From Nonomuraea sp. NBC_00507 (GTDB lineage Bacteria > Actinomycetota > Actinomycetes > Streptosporangiales > Streptosporangiaceae): 64,000 nt of DNA. The notes below the pieces were generated by a model, which saw only the letters and a program-made list of their open reading frames with translations, did not search any database and had not been told where the DNA came from. The DNA lies in assembly GCF_036013525.1 (NCBI RefSeq), contig NZ_CP107853.1:1922001-1986000 (forward strand), given 5' to 3'. This document shows positions 25,701 through 34,928 of the stretch, in pieces. How positions within the stretch are numbered: position 1 is the first letter of the stretch; each line of letters begins with the position of its first letter. The translations under genes were made by a program, and so were the position numbers.

Positions 25701-28700
25701 GGTGCCGGTTGTGACAGCGGACGGGCCGTCGGTGCCACGCATCGTGTAAGCGAAGGTCTGATTGGCGGATTGGGTCGCCTTGTCACGCCCTGGTAGCCAG
25801 ACCGCGGTGAGCCGGCCGAGGCCGTCGTAGGCCAGATCGGTCCGGCGGCCGTTGGCGTCGACCACGCTCAGCGGGGTTCCCCAGGTGGGCTCGACGATCG
25901 TGGTCGCGGGGGCCCAGCGCATGGGGTTCGTCACGGCGGTGGTGGTGACAGGTGCGGCCGAGGCAGGATTGTACGTGGTCGAGGTCCTGCGGTTCAGGGC
26001 GTCGTACGATTCCAGGACCCGGCCGTTGGCGTCGTGGCTGGCCTTGCTGACCTGCGAGTAGACCGGGCTTCCTGAGCTGCGGTCGGCCAGCCGCTCGGTC
26101 CGCGTCACGTCCGCCTTGCTGATCGTGGTGCCGAAGGCGGTGGCTCCGTCGTAGTAGGTGCGTACGTCGGAGAGCACGTCCTTGGACCGGTCCGGGGTCG
26201 TGCCGCAGGCGACGGCAACGGTCTCGACCTCGACCGGGTAGGTGAGCATCCACGCGCCCGCGTTGCTCGCGTAGCTGGTTCTGGTGCACCGGTCGTCGGT
26301 GGTGAGGGCGGTGTCTCCGGCGTCGTCGACCATCACGATGCGGCCGGTCGGGTTGGGTGCCCCGGCGTCGTGATCGAAGGTGTTGGTGGTCTTGGTGGTC
26401 CGCCAGCCGCGTACGCTGTCGAGAGCGGTCTTGACGGTGGTGGACTTCACGCCGGTGGTGTACGCGGATACGGTGATCCCACCGCGGGTCCGGCTGGCGT
26501 TGGGTCCGTGGTCCCATGGCTCGGTCAGCGTCTTGGCCAGCACGGGCGCGCTGTCGCCGACGCCGTTGTAGGAGATGGTCTCGCGGACCTGGCCCTGCCG
26601 CCACGGTTCGTCGTTGATCGGGGAGCCGCCGAAGGTGGGGTCGGCGGGGATGGTGACGCTGCGGGTGCCGGAGGCGAGCTTGTCGCCGTTCATGCCGCGG
26701 AAGTAGACGGCGTCGGTCTGCGATTGGGTAGTGCCGTCCGCACCCTGGATCACGCGGACCTTGCCATAGCCGCGCCACTGCCCCCAGGACTTGTGCGCGT
26801 CAGGCACGAACTCGCCCTCGTCGTGATGCCAGGCCGGGCTGTCCAGGTACCGGTAGCTGGAGACCACCGCCGGCGACCCGCCGCCTGCCAGGTCGGTCAC
26901 GGTGACCTGGGTGACCACGTACTTGTGGAACCAGTCGAAGGTCGGCGTCGTGGTCCCGTACGGCGTCCACCACACGGGATAGCAGCGCTTGGTGTTGCTG
27001 TCGGGCAAGGCGGGCATGTTCGAGCCCAGCACGCATTCGGCCCGCGAGTAGGTGACCGAGGTGACCGCGCCGAACTCATCGACGATCGAGGAGATGCGAT
27101 ACCGGACGATCGGGTTCTTGGTGGTGCTGGTGTCGACGCGGTTGGACATCTGCACCCCGTTGAACCGGATGTCGGGGACCGTCGTCGTGGTGCCGACCTT
27201 GCCCGCGTGAGCGATGCCGTCCAGCCAGAGGATCTTCTCGCGCCCGTCGCCGGGGTCCTTGAACAGGTGGTTGAGCGTCCAGACCTCCACGTCCCGATAG
27301 CTCGACCCGGCGGCGACCTGAGTGGTGACCGTGGAGAGCATCTTCTGGGAGAAGAATGCCGGCGAGTAGATGCCTGGGCAGGAGGTCGTGGAGTCGCACT
27401 GCTGGTCCCACGGCACGTCCGGCCAGTTGGCCGTGTTCGACCGCACGCAGGTCGCGCCCTGGGTGACACATCGATCCTGGACGGCGAAGACCACCCGCTG
27501 CGGCGCGGTGCCGGTCAGCGCCGAGTCGACACCGCCGTCCTGCCGGGTGCCATAGTCGATCCGGGTCAGCCATCCTCCGCGGACGTAGCCGGACACCGAG
27601 CCGTCCGTGCGGTTACGGGCGTAGTTGTTGGTCTCGGTGGCATACCACAGCGACATCGAGTTGCCGTGCGGATCGACGACATAGTCCAGGTTCCACTGGT
27701 TCGCCTGGGTGCAGTACGAAGAGGCGAACGAGGACTTGTTGCACGGCTCCCCGGCGTTGTTGCCGAACACCGGCACCGTCCACGCCGAGTTGGTGACCGG
27801 CTTGCCGTCGGTCCAGCCCGGGAGCCGGTTCAGCCCGAAGAAGTACTGGGTGCCGTCGGTGGTGGTGACCTTCCAGTATTCGCCGTTCTCGTCACCGTTG
27901 GCCGCTCCGGTCAGCCGTTGCACCTGGGTGCCGTCGTCGTTGCGCAGCCGCCACACGTCGGCGGACACCGGGATCAGTTCACCGCCATGGCCGGACAGGG
28001 TCAGCGTGGCGTTGTCCGAGCCCCAGCACAGGTCCCCCACGCCGGACTGACCGTCATCCGCGCACGCCTTGTAGCTGCGGCTGATCGACCCGGGCTGGTA
28101 GTCGAAGCCCTCGCCGATCCATGAGGGCTGGTTGTTGGAGGCCGCGGTACGCCCGTCGGACGTCTGGGCCGAATACGACAGGCTGACGCCAGGCACCGGA
28201 CCGCCCAGCGACGGTGGCATCCGCAGCGGGTACGACCACGAGAAGTCGCCCGAGTTCCCGCCGGCGGTCCAGGTGGCCGACGCCTGCAGCGGCGTTGCCG
28301 CGTAGTTGCCGCCGCCGGAGGACGGCGCCGCGGCCAACGCCACGAGCGTCCCCGCCTCCGTCGCGTCGACCTGCGCCGTGAGCGTCCCGGCGGATCGGTC
28401 GTTGGCGGTGGCCAGTTCGGTCCAGGAACTGCCGTTTTGGGCCGCCAGGCGTAGTCGCGATGCCCAGCCTCCCCCGTACAGGTCGGCGAACGCCTTGTAG
28501 TCCACGCGCACCTGTACGGGACCAGTGCCGTCCACGGCGCTGACCCGCATCGCCAGCCCTCGCCTCGGCACTGCGGCACGGTCGAGCAGGTCCACCCGCA
28601 CCCGTCCCGGCGACGCGGTCCCGTTGATCCCGATAGCCCGGGCGACCGAGAACGGCATACCCTGCGCCTTGGCGAAGGACGCCGTGGAGTCGGGCACGGT

Positions 28701-28940
28701 GACCTCGGCCGACTTCGTATCCGGCCAGTTGGCCGAGGCCGGGTCGGCCATGTCGTCCCCCGCAGTCGGATCGGCCGGAGCCTTGCCGGCGACCGCGTCA
28801 TGGCCGGGCACCGATGCCACCGTGCGCGCGTGTGGCAGGGACGGTCCTGACCGCGCTCCAGCCGGATCCGGCGAGAGCAGTGAGATCAGCAACGTTCCGG
28901 AAGCAACAATCGTCAGCCAGCGTCGGGCGCGTACCGCCAT
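22767..28940 (-). CDS. Giant secreted RHS/YD-repeat protein
   Basis: Protein of 2057 residues. An N-terminal signal sequence (RRWLTIVASGTLLISLLSPD) is followed by a beta-rich region and the SpvB/TcaC-like start of the shell (SWSYPLRMPPSLGGPVPGVS). YD repeats run from about 750 to 1750 (TYDNAGRPTASIF, YSYTPDGLLASLTDPAGN, AYTYDDADQLISTTDARNTT). The conserved RHS core end, TGLTHLGAREYDANLGRFIS, is near 1740, and GYAYSHNNPTSYSDPSG closes the shell. The last 260 residues form a variable tip with cysteines and a beta-rich end (YALTIEADVKGIDISGSVEW) that I cannot assign. RHS shells encase a toxin or adhesive tip. Upstream on the same strand is the lectin/LamG gene, with only 28 bp between them. Confidence 0.9.
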   Translation of the reverse strand: MAVRARRWLTIVASGTLLISLLSPDPAGARSGPSLPHARTVASVPGHDAVAGKAPADPTAGDDMADPASANWPDTKSAEVTVPDSTASFAKAQGMPFSVARAIGINGTASPGRVRVDLLDRAAVPRRGLAMRVSAVDGTGPVQVRVDYKAFADLYGGGWASRLRLAAQNGSSWTELATANDRSAGTLTAQVDATEAGTLVALAAAPSSGGGNYAATPLQASATWTAGGNSGDFSWSYPLRMPPSLGGPVPGVSLSYSAQTSDGRTAASNNQPSWIGEGFDYQPGSISRSYKACADDGQSGVGDLCWGSDNATLTLSGHGGELIPVSADVWRLRNDDGTQVQRLTGAANGDENGEYWKVTTTDGTQYFFGLNRLPGWTDGKPVTNSAWTVPVFGNNAGEPCNKSSFASSYCTQANQWNLDYVVDPHGNSMSLWYATETNNYARNRTDGSVSGYVRGGWLTRIDYGTRQDGGVDSALTGTAPQRVVFAVQDRCVTQGATCVRSNTANWPDVPWDQQCDSTTSCPGIYSPAFFSQKMLSTVTTQVAAGSSYRDVEVWTLNHLFKDPGDGREKILWLDGIAHAGKVGTTTTVPDIRFNGVQMSNRVDTSTTKNPIVRYRISSIVDEFGAVTSVTYSRAECVLGSNMPALPDSNTKRCYPVWWTPYGTTTPTFDWFHKYVVTQVTVTDLAGGGSPAVVSSYRYLDSPAWHHDEGEFVPDAHKSWGQWRGYGKVRVIQGADGTTQSQTDAVYFRGMNGDKLASGTRSVTIPADPTFGGSPINDEPWRQGQVRETISYNGVGDSAPVLAKTLTEPWDHGPNASRTRGGITVSAYTTGVKSTTVKTALDSVRGWRTTKTTNTFDHDAGAPNPTGRIVMVDDAGDTALTTDDRCTRTSYASNAGAWMLTYPVEVETVAVACGTTPDRSKDVLSDVRTYYDGATAFGTTISKADVTRTERLADRSSGSPVYSQVSKASHDANGRVLESYDALNRRTSTTYNPASAAPVTTTAVTNPMRWAPATTIVEPTWGTPLSVVDANGRRTDLAYDGLGRLTAVWLPGRDKATQSANQTFAYTMRGTDGPSAVTTGTLNTTGTGYLTSYTLYDSLLRVRQTQRPAPGGGRIITDILYDSRGNAVQNNQDYYNAASPGSTLFLPTYAAPGRTLTTYDNAGRPTASIFQVDGVERWRTTSTYGGDHIDVNVPAGDVATSTWTDVRGNTTLLRQYHGNTVSGAYDTTRYSYTPDGLLASLTDPAGNVWRYDYDQRRRKKSEDDPDKGHIAYTYDDADQLISTTDARNTTLINAYDALGRKTAAYQGTVAPANQLAAWTYDTLADGTSVKGHPVKNIRYVGGATGSAYVSQVTGYDAAYRATQVVLTIPAAEGALAGNYITSTTYNANGSVATSTLPAAGGLPAETLTNTYNDVGLAATLTGLSSYVTQAHYDSLGHMGTLLLSDGGGKTLSQVWDYEAGTNRATEHGVFDEDTAIVYQDAWYAYDDSGNVTSIKDKTDQYGAGPDDNQCYGYDYLRRLTEAWTPGNGDCAAAPSTSGLGGPAPYWQSWTYDIVGSRLSQKDHTSGGTTTRTYTYPAPGAAQPHTATKVVTTPPTGTATSDTYSYDASGNAKTRNLVGKPGQTLTWNAEGKIASIADSGGTTSYIYDADGARLLAKDPRGTTLYLPSQEIRLTGTSTTATRYYGANAARTTTGGLIWTTNDYQNTNGITFTAATLTKSQRRTTPFGAVRGTTPSWPTTKGFVGGRTDPTGLTHLGAREYDANLGRFISDDPISDQSDPQQLHGYAYSHNNPTSYSDPSGLKDIEGDECAYGGCGSMPVDPTNSSGSGTGGTTTTGCIGKTPSSRSASCPPAPTPSKGPFRCDITCAEKRLQNEDWFNFQGRLQYDYECDAKQRLDGICVSRDTFTITEDPEWDDHGLIPDLQFGMGVNAAGKEAGTSIGEKSVTVSQSENYALTIEADVKGIDISGSVEWGTSLSDTTTVYMEADGLHNMAYLSPTIRTKWVRYERQTTLADGSQRVTLGYALKAEIYGWGYSYSDGSPKQGDSLRAMFGVKELPRYP

Positions 28941-28968
28941 CGCCGTACTCCTTCAGAACTGGTCGTGG

Positions 28969-31900
28969 TCAGCTGCGGGTGGCGTAGAGGGTGGAGATCT
29001 CGTTGGCGTCGAGGACCCGGTTCCAGATCCGTACGTCGTCGATCTGGCCCGGCCAGAAGTCAGCCGGAGTCCCCTGCCACAAAGTGCGAGCGATCGTGAG
29101 CGGCCCGGTGGCGTTCCACCGGTAGGTGTAGGCGGCCGTGCCGGCCAGCTGACCGTTGACGTACAACCGGATCTGGTTGGCGCCGACGTCGCGTACGCCG
29201 ACGAGATGTGTCCAGGTGTTGAGCGTCGCCGGTGCGGACGCCCGCGACTTGGCCCCGGCCACGTAGCCGTCCTGGTTACGCAGCTCCAGCGCCCACACGT
29301 TGCCGTCCCCAGGTGGCTGGTAGCCGAAGTTGAACCCGCCCACTGACGTGCCGTCCTGGCTGACAGCCGTGACGTAGTGCGCGTCGCTGGTCAGGCGGAC
29401 CCATGCCGACACCGTGAAGCTCTGACTGGTGTCCACCGCGGGGCCGGACGTGGCCGCGTACGCCGAGGTGCCGTTGAACGTGCCGGATCCGCTCCCAACT
29501 GTGGCGCCACCGGTCAAAGTGGCGGTCGCGTTCCGTCCGCTGTCGTCGGCCAGCGTGCCGCCCCCGGACTCGTTCATCGCGTACGAGCCCATGAGGTTGT
29601 ACGGCGTTACTGCGGTGCGCTTCAGGTAGAAGTCCTGGTTGGCTCCCCCGTAGCAGGTCCACTGTTGCACCGGGGCGCTGGCATCCGTGCGGACGCCCTC
29701 GATGTCCAGGCACTTGTCGGAATGGACCGGGCGCAGCCGTATCACGGTGTCGTCGCCGGTGCCGGACACGTACTCCGCCTTGTAGACCTGATCACCGTTG
29801 GGCCCCAGACACTGCCACTGGTAGGAATCGACGCCGTCCTGTGTCGAGCCGCTCGCCGACAGGCACATGCCGCTGGTGTGCGCTGGCTGCAGCATGTAGT
29901 GGGCGGCGCCGTTGGGCACGAAGCGGAACGCCTGGTTGCTGTAGCTGTGGCAGCCCCACTGCCAGACGACGGCGCCGTTGGCGATGCTGTTCGAGCTGAT
30001 GTCGAGGCACAGCCCGGAGTGACGGGCCACCAGCTTGTACGCCGCGGACGGATCCATTCTCAGTGGCCACTTTCCCCCGGAATTCAGCGACGTGCGTGCG
30101 ACCAGGGTGGGCGCGGAGACGGTGCCTTGGTTCGAGGTGAACCGCCACAGCACTCGCTGCCCTGTGCCGCAGCACCGGTAGACGACCGTGATGTCCTCGT
30201 CGCCGTCGCCGTCGACATCCCCGGTGAACGGCTCGGCAAGAGTTGAGTCCCAGGCGAACTCCAGTGATGCCCAGGCGAGCGGTGGAGGCACGAACCCGGT
30301 TCCATCAGCCTTGTTGGCGAACACGTACAGCGCGGTCTGCACCCGTCCGAAGCCGTACAGGGTGGCGATGTCGGGACGGCCATCCCCGGTCACGTCGCCG
30401 GTGACGAACTTGCTGCTGTTCCAGTCCCAGCCGCGTCCGGGCTCGTCGTACCACACCTGGCTGGAGGGGAACGCTGATCCGCTGGATGGGTGGAGGAAGA
30501 TCCCCACCCGGCCGCCGAGATCCTTGATCTCGGCGATGTCGGCCTTGCCGTCCCTGGTGAAGTCCCCCGCGACAATCTTGATCTTGCTCCAGTCCATGGC
30601 ACCTGTGCCGCTCTGGAACCAGACGGCGGGCGGCGCGAACGCCACGGCGCCCGGCGAACCGGTCGCGACCAAAACCCGTAGTTGCACCGTCGAGCCGCCC
30701 TGGTCGTACAGCACGGCGATGTCGTCGCGGCCCTGCGCGTCGCCGTCGAAGTTGCCAGCGACGATCTTCATGCTTGCCAGGTTCCAGCCCGCGTCCGACC
30801 AGAGTTCGGGTGAGCCCAGCAGGGTGTCGCCGTCGGAGCGCTGGACGGTCAGCGCGGCCCCTGCCGTGGTCTTGGGTTGGAACACGGCTACGTCGCTCCG
30901 CCCGTCGCCGTCGAAGTCGCCGGTCACCGTGGTCGTGGTGGAGGTCGGGTAGCTGCCCGGCGAGTCCTGTGGCGCGATCGGCTCGAACAGGCCGGAGCCG
31001 CTGGTCTTGGTGGTCCACCGCCACAGGGCGCTCTTGCCGCCGCCGGCGTCGGCCATCACGGTGTAGTCCGGCTTCCCGTCGCCGGATGCGTCGCCACGAA
31101 CATGGGTGACCGTCCCGGCATTGGCCTTGAACTTGTACGTGATCGTGGCGCCGAGCTGGCCGGTGAGGTCTCGTGCCCGGATCGTCAGGTAGTTGATCGT
31201 GCTCCCGGACGCGATCGGCACCACGGGGGCCACGGCCTTGGCGTCCGGAGCCGCCGGAACCCACAGGCTTGGCGCCCGCGCAGCACCCACGCCCAGCCCG
31301 ATCAGATACCCGGCGACGTCGGTGTCCTGCGCCGTGGGAGTCAGCGTCACGGCGGCAGCTTGTCCGACCACCGCGCTGGCGGGCGGCGCGGGGACGATCA
31401 ATCCGGTGGTCAGTGCCAGCTCGGTCGTGGTCGCCTTGGGCGCACCGGGCAGCGTGTTGTCCACCACGAACGCGCAGGTCGGCCCAGGGCTTCCGGCGTC
31501 CGTGTCATCATTGGCACGCACTGTCCAGGAGTAGGAGCCTTCGGGCAGCGCGGCTGCGGGAAGATCGGTCGTGAATTCGCTACCAGACGCGGCCATTGCG
31601 GAGTCTGGCGGAGCGTACTGCGCGGGGATGCCGTTCACGGTCCACTGCGCTCTGACGTTCCCGCCGTCGCTGTCGGATAGCTTGGCCCGCAGTCTGATGC
31701 CATTGCTCGCGTTTACTCTGATGCCCGGCCCGCAGACCACCGGGTCGGCGCCTGCCGGGCCCAACGACATGTCAGCGGCGGATGGCGTCACCGGGGCGTG
31801 GTTGTAGTCGACGATCAGCCGGGCGGTACTGCCGTAGAACTTCTTCCACTGGGCCCTGGCGGCGTCGCAGTTGCACTCGTCCTGCGCCGTCAACGCCACC

Positions 31901-33251
31901 GTATAGGCTCCGGCACCGGAGTTCGCCTGCAGGCTCCCGGCGAGGCCGCCGCCGAAGGACATCGTCACATCGGGCTGGGGGCACGAACTCTTGTTAGCCG
32001 ACGCGGACTGGGTGTCCAGGTGTTGAATCAGGGCCGGGCTCCATGCCGTCCGGGGAGTGCTGGCGATCGAGTCACTCCACCACAGTCGCGTCGGAGTCGC
32101 CCCGCAGGAGGACGAGTGCGTCAGCGTAATGGAGAAGTTCGCCGACAAAATCCGCGACCCGGCCAATGGCCCCAGCGGGAATTCGAAGAACGACCGCGCG
32201 AGATAGTTATCACCCTCCGGTTCCCGTCCCACTCGGAGGAACTCGTCATTCCGGTTTACGTTGGTGTTGGTCGCGTATGCCCATCGGGTGGCACCCGTGC
32301 CGTACATCGGGTCGATGTACAGCGGGAAGCGGGTCTCAGCCCCGGCCAGCAGGCCGGCGTCCGGTTCGAGGACCAGCCGGCCCTCGGTGAACTGTGTCTT
32401 GACCCCGGCCTGGCGGGCGTGGTCGCCCGCGGTGCGTGCCGTCGAGCGTCCCCCGGATCCAGCCTTCTCCGGCGCATCCTCCGCCGCGCTCGCCTGCGGC
32501 TGCGTCTCCGAGGAGTCCCACATCGCCGCGCCGCCCGAGTGCAGCAGTTCGACGCCATCGGGCCCGACGGCGTCGACACCCCCTGGTCGTTCTGCCGGAG
32601 AACGACACCGGTGCCGGTCACGCCGTAGCCGATCTTCTGGAGTGCGGGATTGGCCGCCGCCTGCTTGGACTTGACCACGAACACGTGGCTGAACCCGTCC
32701 GCCGTCGCCCGCAACTGAAGATCGACGCCGGGGAGCACATCCGCGTAGGTGGCGGTGTCACCCGAGAGAGACGGCGCGGGCAGCGCCTGGGGCCAGACGA
32801 GCGAGACGCTCCTGTCACCGCTGCCGACCGTCGCCATCGGCCCGGACCCGCCTCCGGAGAAGCGCATGTCCACGGCCGTGGCCACCGGCGAAACAGAACC
32901 ATCGGCGTTGGCGCGCAGCGAGGGATCCACGTCGGCCCACGAGCCGTCGCCGCGCTCCACCCAACGCGGTGACGCCGAGATTTCCGCCCGGTACGTTCCG
33001 TCCGGATTCACGAAAACCTGTGTTGTCGCCGAACGTTCCGACAGCACTTCTATCCGCCGCCCGCACGCGCGCGCGGCAGCTAGCGCCTCGCCCTCTCTCT
33101 TGATTGCGGCCGCAGCCGAGCAGGGCGCGGAGGTGGAACCCTTCGCGCTCGCCGCGGCACGCGTCCCCGTGGCCGGGGTGACGTACGCCGACAGTGTGGA
33201 CGATATTAAGAAGGCGAGAGTTAAACTCACGGCTCGTCGATTGACAGGCAT
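28969..33251 (-). pseudogene. Secreted lectin/FG-GAP/LamG protein gene with one frameshift
   Basis: Two overlapping frames form one protein of about 1430 residues. It starts at 33251 (MPVNRRAVSLTLAFLISSTL, a signal peptide). After RQNDQG, near 32580, the text must change frame to continue as GVDAVGPDGVELLHSGGAAM. The slip is in a run of five cytosines at 32579-32583, where one added base would restore the frame. Domains in order: a DNRLRE-like beta region (RWAYATNTNVNRNDEFLRVG), FG-GAP repeats (TGDFDGDGRSDVAVFQ, TGDVTGDGRPDIATLYG), a ricin-type trefoil with QxW motifs (VWQWGCHS, SYQWQCLG, VQQWTCYG) and a C-terminal LamG domain (FNGTSAYAATSGPAVDTSQS). It probably binds glycans and works with the RHS protein downstream. 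Sequencing error is possible. Confidence 0.75.
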
Positions 33252-33309
33252 ACGTACCCTCTCGAACTACAAACGCGGCTGTGGTGCCTCCATTACTGGG
33301 GCCGCGGCA

Positions 33310-33430
33310 TCGTCAAATCGTGCGATATATCGCTTCTACAACCGCGCTACACGCTTCCTCGACGTGCTCGCATAGGAAGCCCGACCAGGTCGGCGGCGGG
33401 CTCGGGCCGGCATGTTCGGCGGCGTGGCCA
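33310..33430. repeat. Duplicated upstream region, copy 1
   Basis: The DNA before the lectin gene resembles the DNA before its short paralogue (34330-34436). Shared words are taggaagcccgaccagg and catgttcggcggcg, in the same order and direction. The repeat covers the presumed promoter of both genes, so the gene was duplicated with its control region. Confidence 0.65.
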
Positions 33431-33486
33431 GATGGCGGCACCTGGTCGGCCAAGGTGTGCCGCCATGGGGCCGGTGCGGGTGCCGT

Positions 33487-34260
33487 CTAGGCGAGGCTGT
33501 AGTCGACGGTCATCAGGGCGGTGCCGGGGTAGAACTTCTTCCACTGGTCCCTGGCGGCCGAGCAACTGCACTCGTCCTGCGCCGTCAAGGCAACCGTGTA
33601 GGTTGGGCTGCCCGTGTTCGCCTGCAGGTTCACGGCGAGGCCGCCACCGAAGATCATCGTCACGTCGGGCTGGAAGCAAACCTTGTTGGCCGCCCCATAC
33701 TGGGTATCCAGGTAGTCCACCAGGGCCGGGCTCCACGCTGTCCGGGGAGTGCTGACGATCCCACCGCTGTGCCACAGTCTCGTCGGGGTCGCCCCGCAGG
33801 TGGACGAATGCGTCAGCGTAATGGAGAAGTTCGCGGACAGAATCTGCGCCCCGGCCAGTGCCCCCGTGGGGAATTCAAAGAACGACCGGGCGAGAAAGCC
33901 CTCGGAAGTCGGTTCCCGGCCCACCCGAACGAGGCCGTCATTCCGGTTGACGTTGGTGTTGATCGCGTACGCCCAGCGAGTGTACGAGATTTCCGCCCGG
34001 TACGTTCCGTCCGGATTCGCGAAAACCTGTGTTGTCGCCGAGCGCTCCGACAGCACTTCCACCCGTCGCCCGCAGGCGCGCGCGGTGGCCTGTGCCTCTT
34101 TGGCGCTCTCGGCCGCGGCCGCGGCGAAGCAGGCCGCCGCGGTGGAACTCTTCACGCTCACCGCGGCATGCGCCGGTGCGGCTGGGCTGACGTACGCCGA
34201 GAGTAAGGAAGATAGTAAGAAAGCCGCAGTTAAGCTCACGACCCGTCGATTAAGGTGCAT
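33487..34260 (-). CDS. Short secreted paralogue of the lectin protein
   Basis: Protein of 257 residues with a signal peptide (RRVVSLTAAFLLSSLLSAYV) and close likeness to the neighbouring lectin protein. The N-terminal part up to NPDGTYRAEIS is shared, then about 230 residues are missing, and the DNRLRE-like region follows directly (TRWAYAINTNVNRNDGLVRV ... QWKKFYPGTALMTVDYSLA). FG-GAP, ricin and LamG parts are absent. The frame is intact, so it may make a stand-alone surface protein, or it may be a deletion product. The ATG at 34260 is chosen for its good site (GGGGGA at seven bases); the open frame extends 18 codons further. Confidence 0.65.
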   Translation of the reverse strand: MHLNRRVVSLTAAFLLSSLLSAYVSPAAPAHAAVSVKSSTAAACFAAAAAESAKEAQATARACGRRVEVLSERSATTQVFANPDGTYRAEISYTRWAYAINTNVNRNDGLVRVGREPTSEGFLARSFFEFPTGALAGAQILSANFSITLTHSSTCGATPTRLWHSGGIVSTPRTAWSPALVDYLDTQYGAANKVCFQPDVTMIFGGGLAVNLQANTGSPTYTVALTAQDECSCSAARDQWKKFYPGTALMTVDYSLA

Positions 34261-34329
34261 GAATCCCCCTTCGAACAGCAATTGCGCTTGCTGTGCCGCC
34301 GTGGTGGTCTCCATTAATGGATCGGGGGC

Positions 34330-34436
34330 ATCGTCACATCGCGCGCTATACGCTTCCTATACGCGCTCGCATAGGAAGCCCGACCAGGCCCAGCGACGGG
34401 TTCGGACTAGCATGTTCGGCGGCGCGGCCGGATAGG
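34330..34436. repeat. Duplicated upstream region, copy 2
   Basis: Counterpart of 33310-33430, located before the short paralogue. Identity is interrupted by small changes but is clear over taggaagcccgaccagg and catgttcggcggcg. Confidence 0.65.
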
Positions 34437-34439
34437 GGC

Positions 34440-34735
34440 AGCCCTCGATGGGCTGATACGGCCTCCTCTCATGGGCGATCTCGAATATCTGGTGGCTGCC
34501 CGCCCCGTGGGCGAAGATGAGCGGCGCCGCCAGCACGTACTGCGCCAGCATGTACTGCGCTAGCGCACCTGTCCCCGAGTGTGCCCGCGGCGGTCAGCCA
34601 GGCGAGCGTTACGAACGCGTCTGCCAGCCCCGGGCATCACCAGCCGCCCATCCGGCCGTCGAAGCTCTCGTCCCGCACGCTCTGGGCCGCCGTAAGCGTG
34701 GCGATGGAGCCGCCGACCACGACGATCCGCTTCAC
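34440..34735 (-). pseudogene. Fragments including the start of a ferredoxin reductase-like gene
   Basis: At 34637-34735 the minus strand has a GTG start and VKRIVVVGGSIATLTAAQSV then RDESFDG, the first beta-alpha-beta turn of an FAD-dependent ferredoxin reductase (GGSIAxLTA replaces GxGxxG). It stops after 32 codons. At 34440-34560 another minus-strand text (LAAPLIFAHGAGSHQIFEIA, ERRPYQPIEGCPYP) looks like protein but is not recognised. Both are likely debris carried with the element end. Between here and the recombinase, 34860-34930 is noticeably AT-rich. Confidence 0.45.
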
Positions 34736-34928
34736 GGCTGGACCTTCAACGCCGCGAGTGGGCACACCCGCACGGCGGCTGCGACGAGGCTCTACTGTTC
34801 CGGGGCCACCTCGTCGCGGGTGAGGAGCCTCCCCGCTGCCGAGCACTACTACTACCTGGGTGTAGAGAATTCATTCCGCGATATAACTCATTCAGCCGCC
34901 TATCGCTTATACCGTCCATTCTTTTTGC

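Noticed and set aside
24543..28124. Several plus-strand frames opposite the RHS gene
   Set aside because: Shadows of YD repeats with Gly/Val/Arg-rich text and no known domain.
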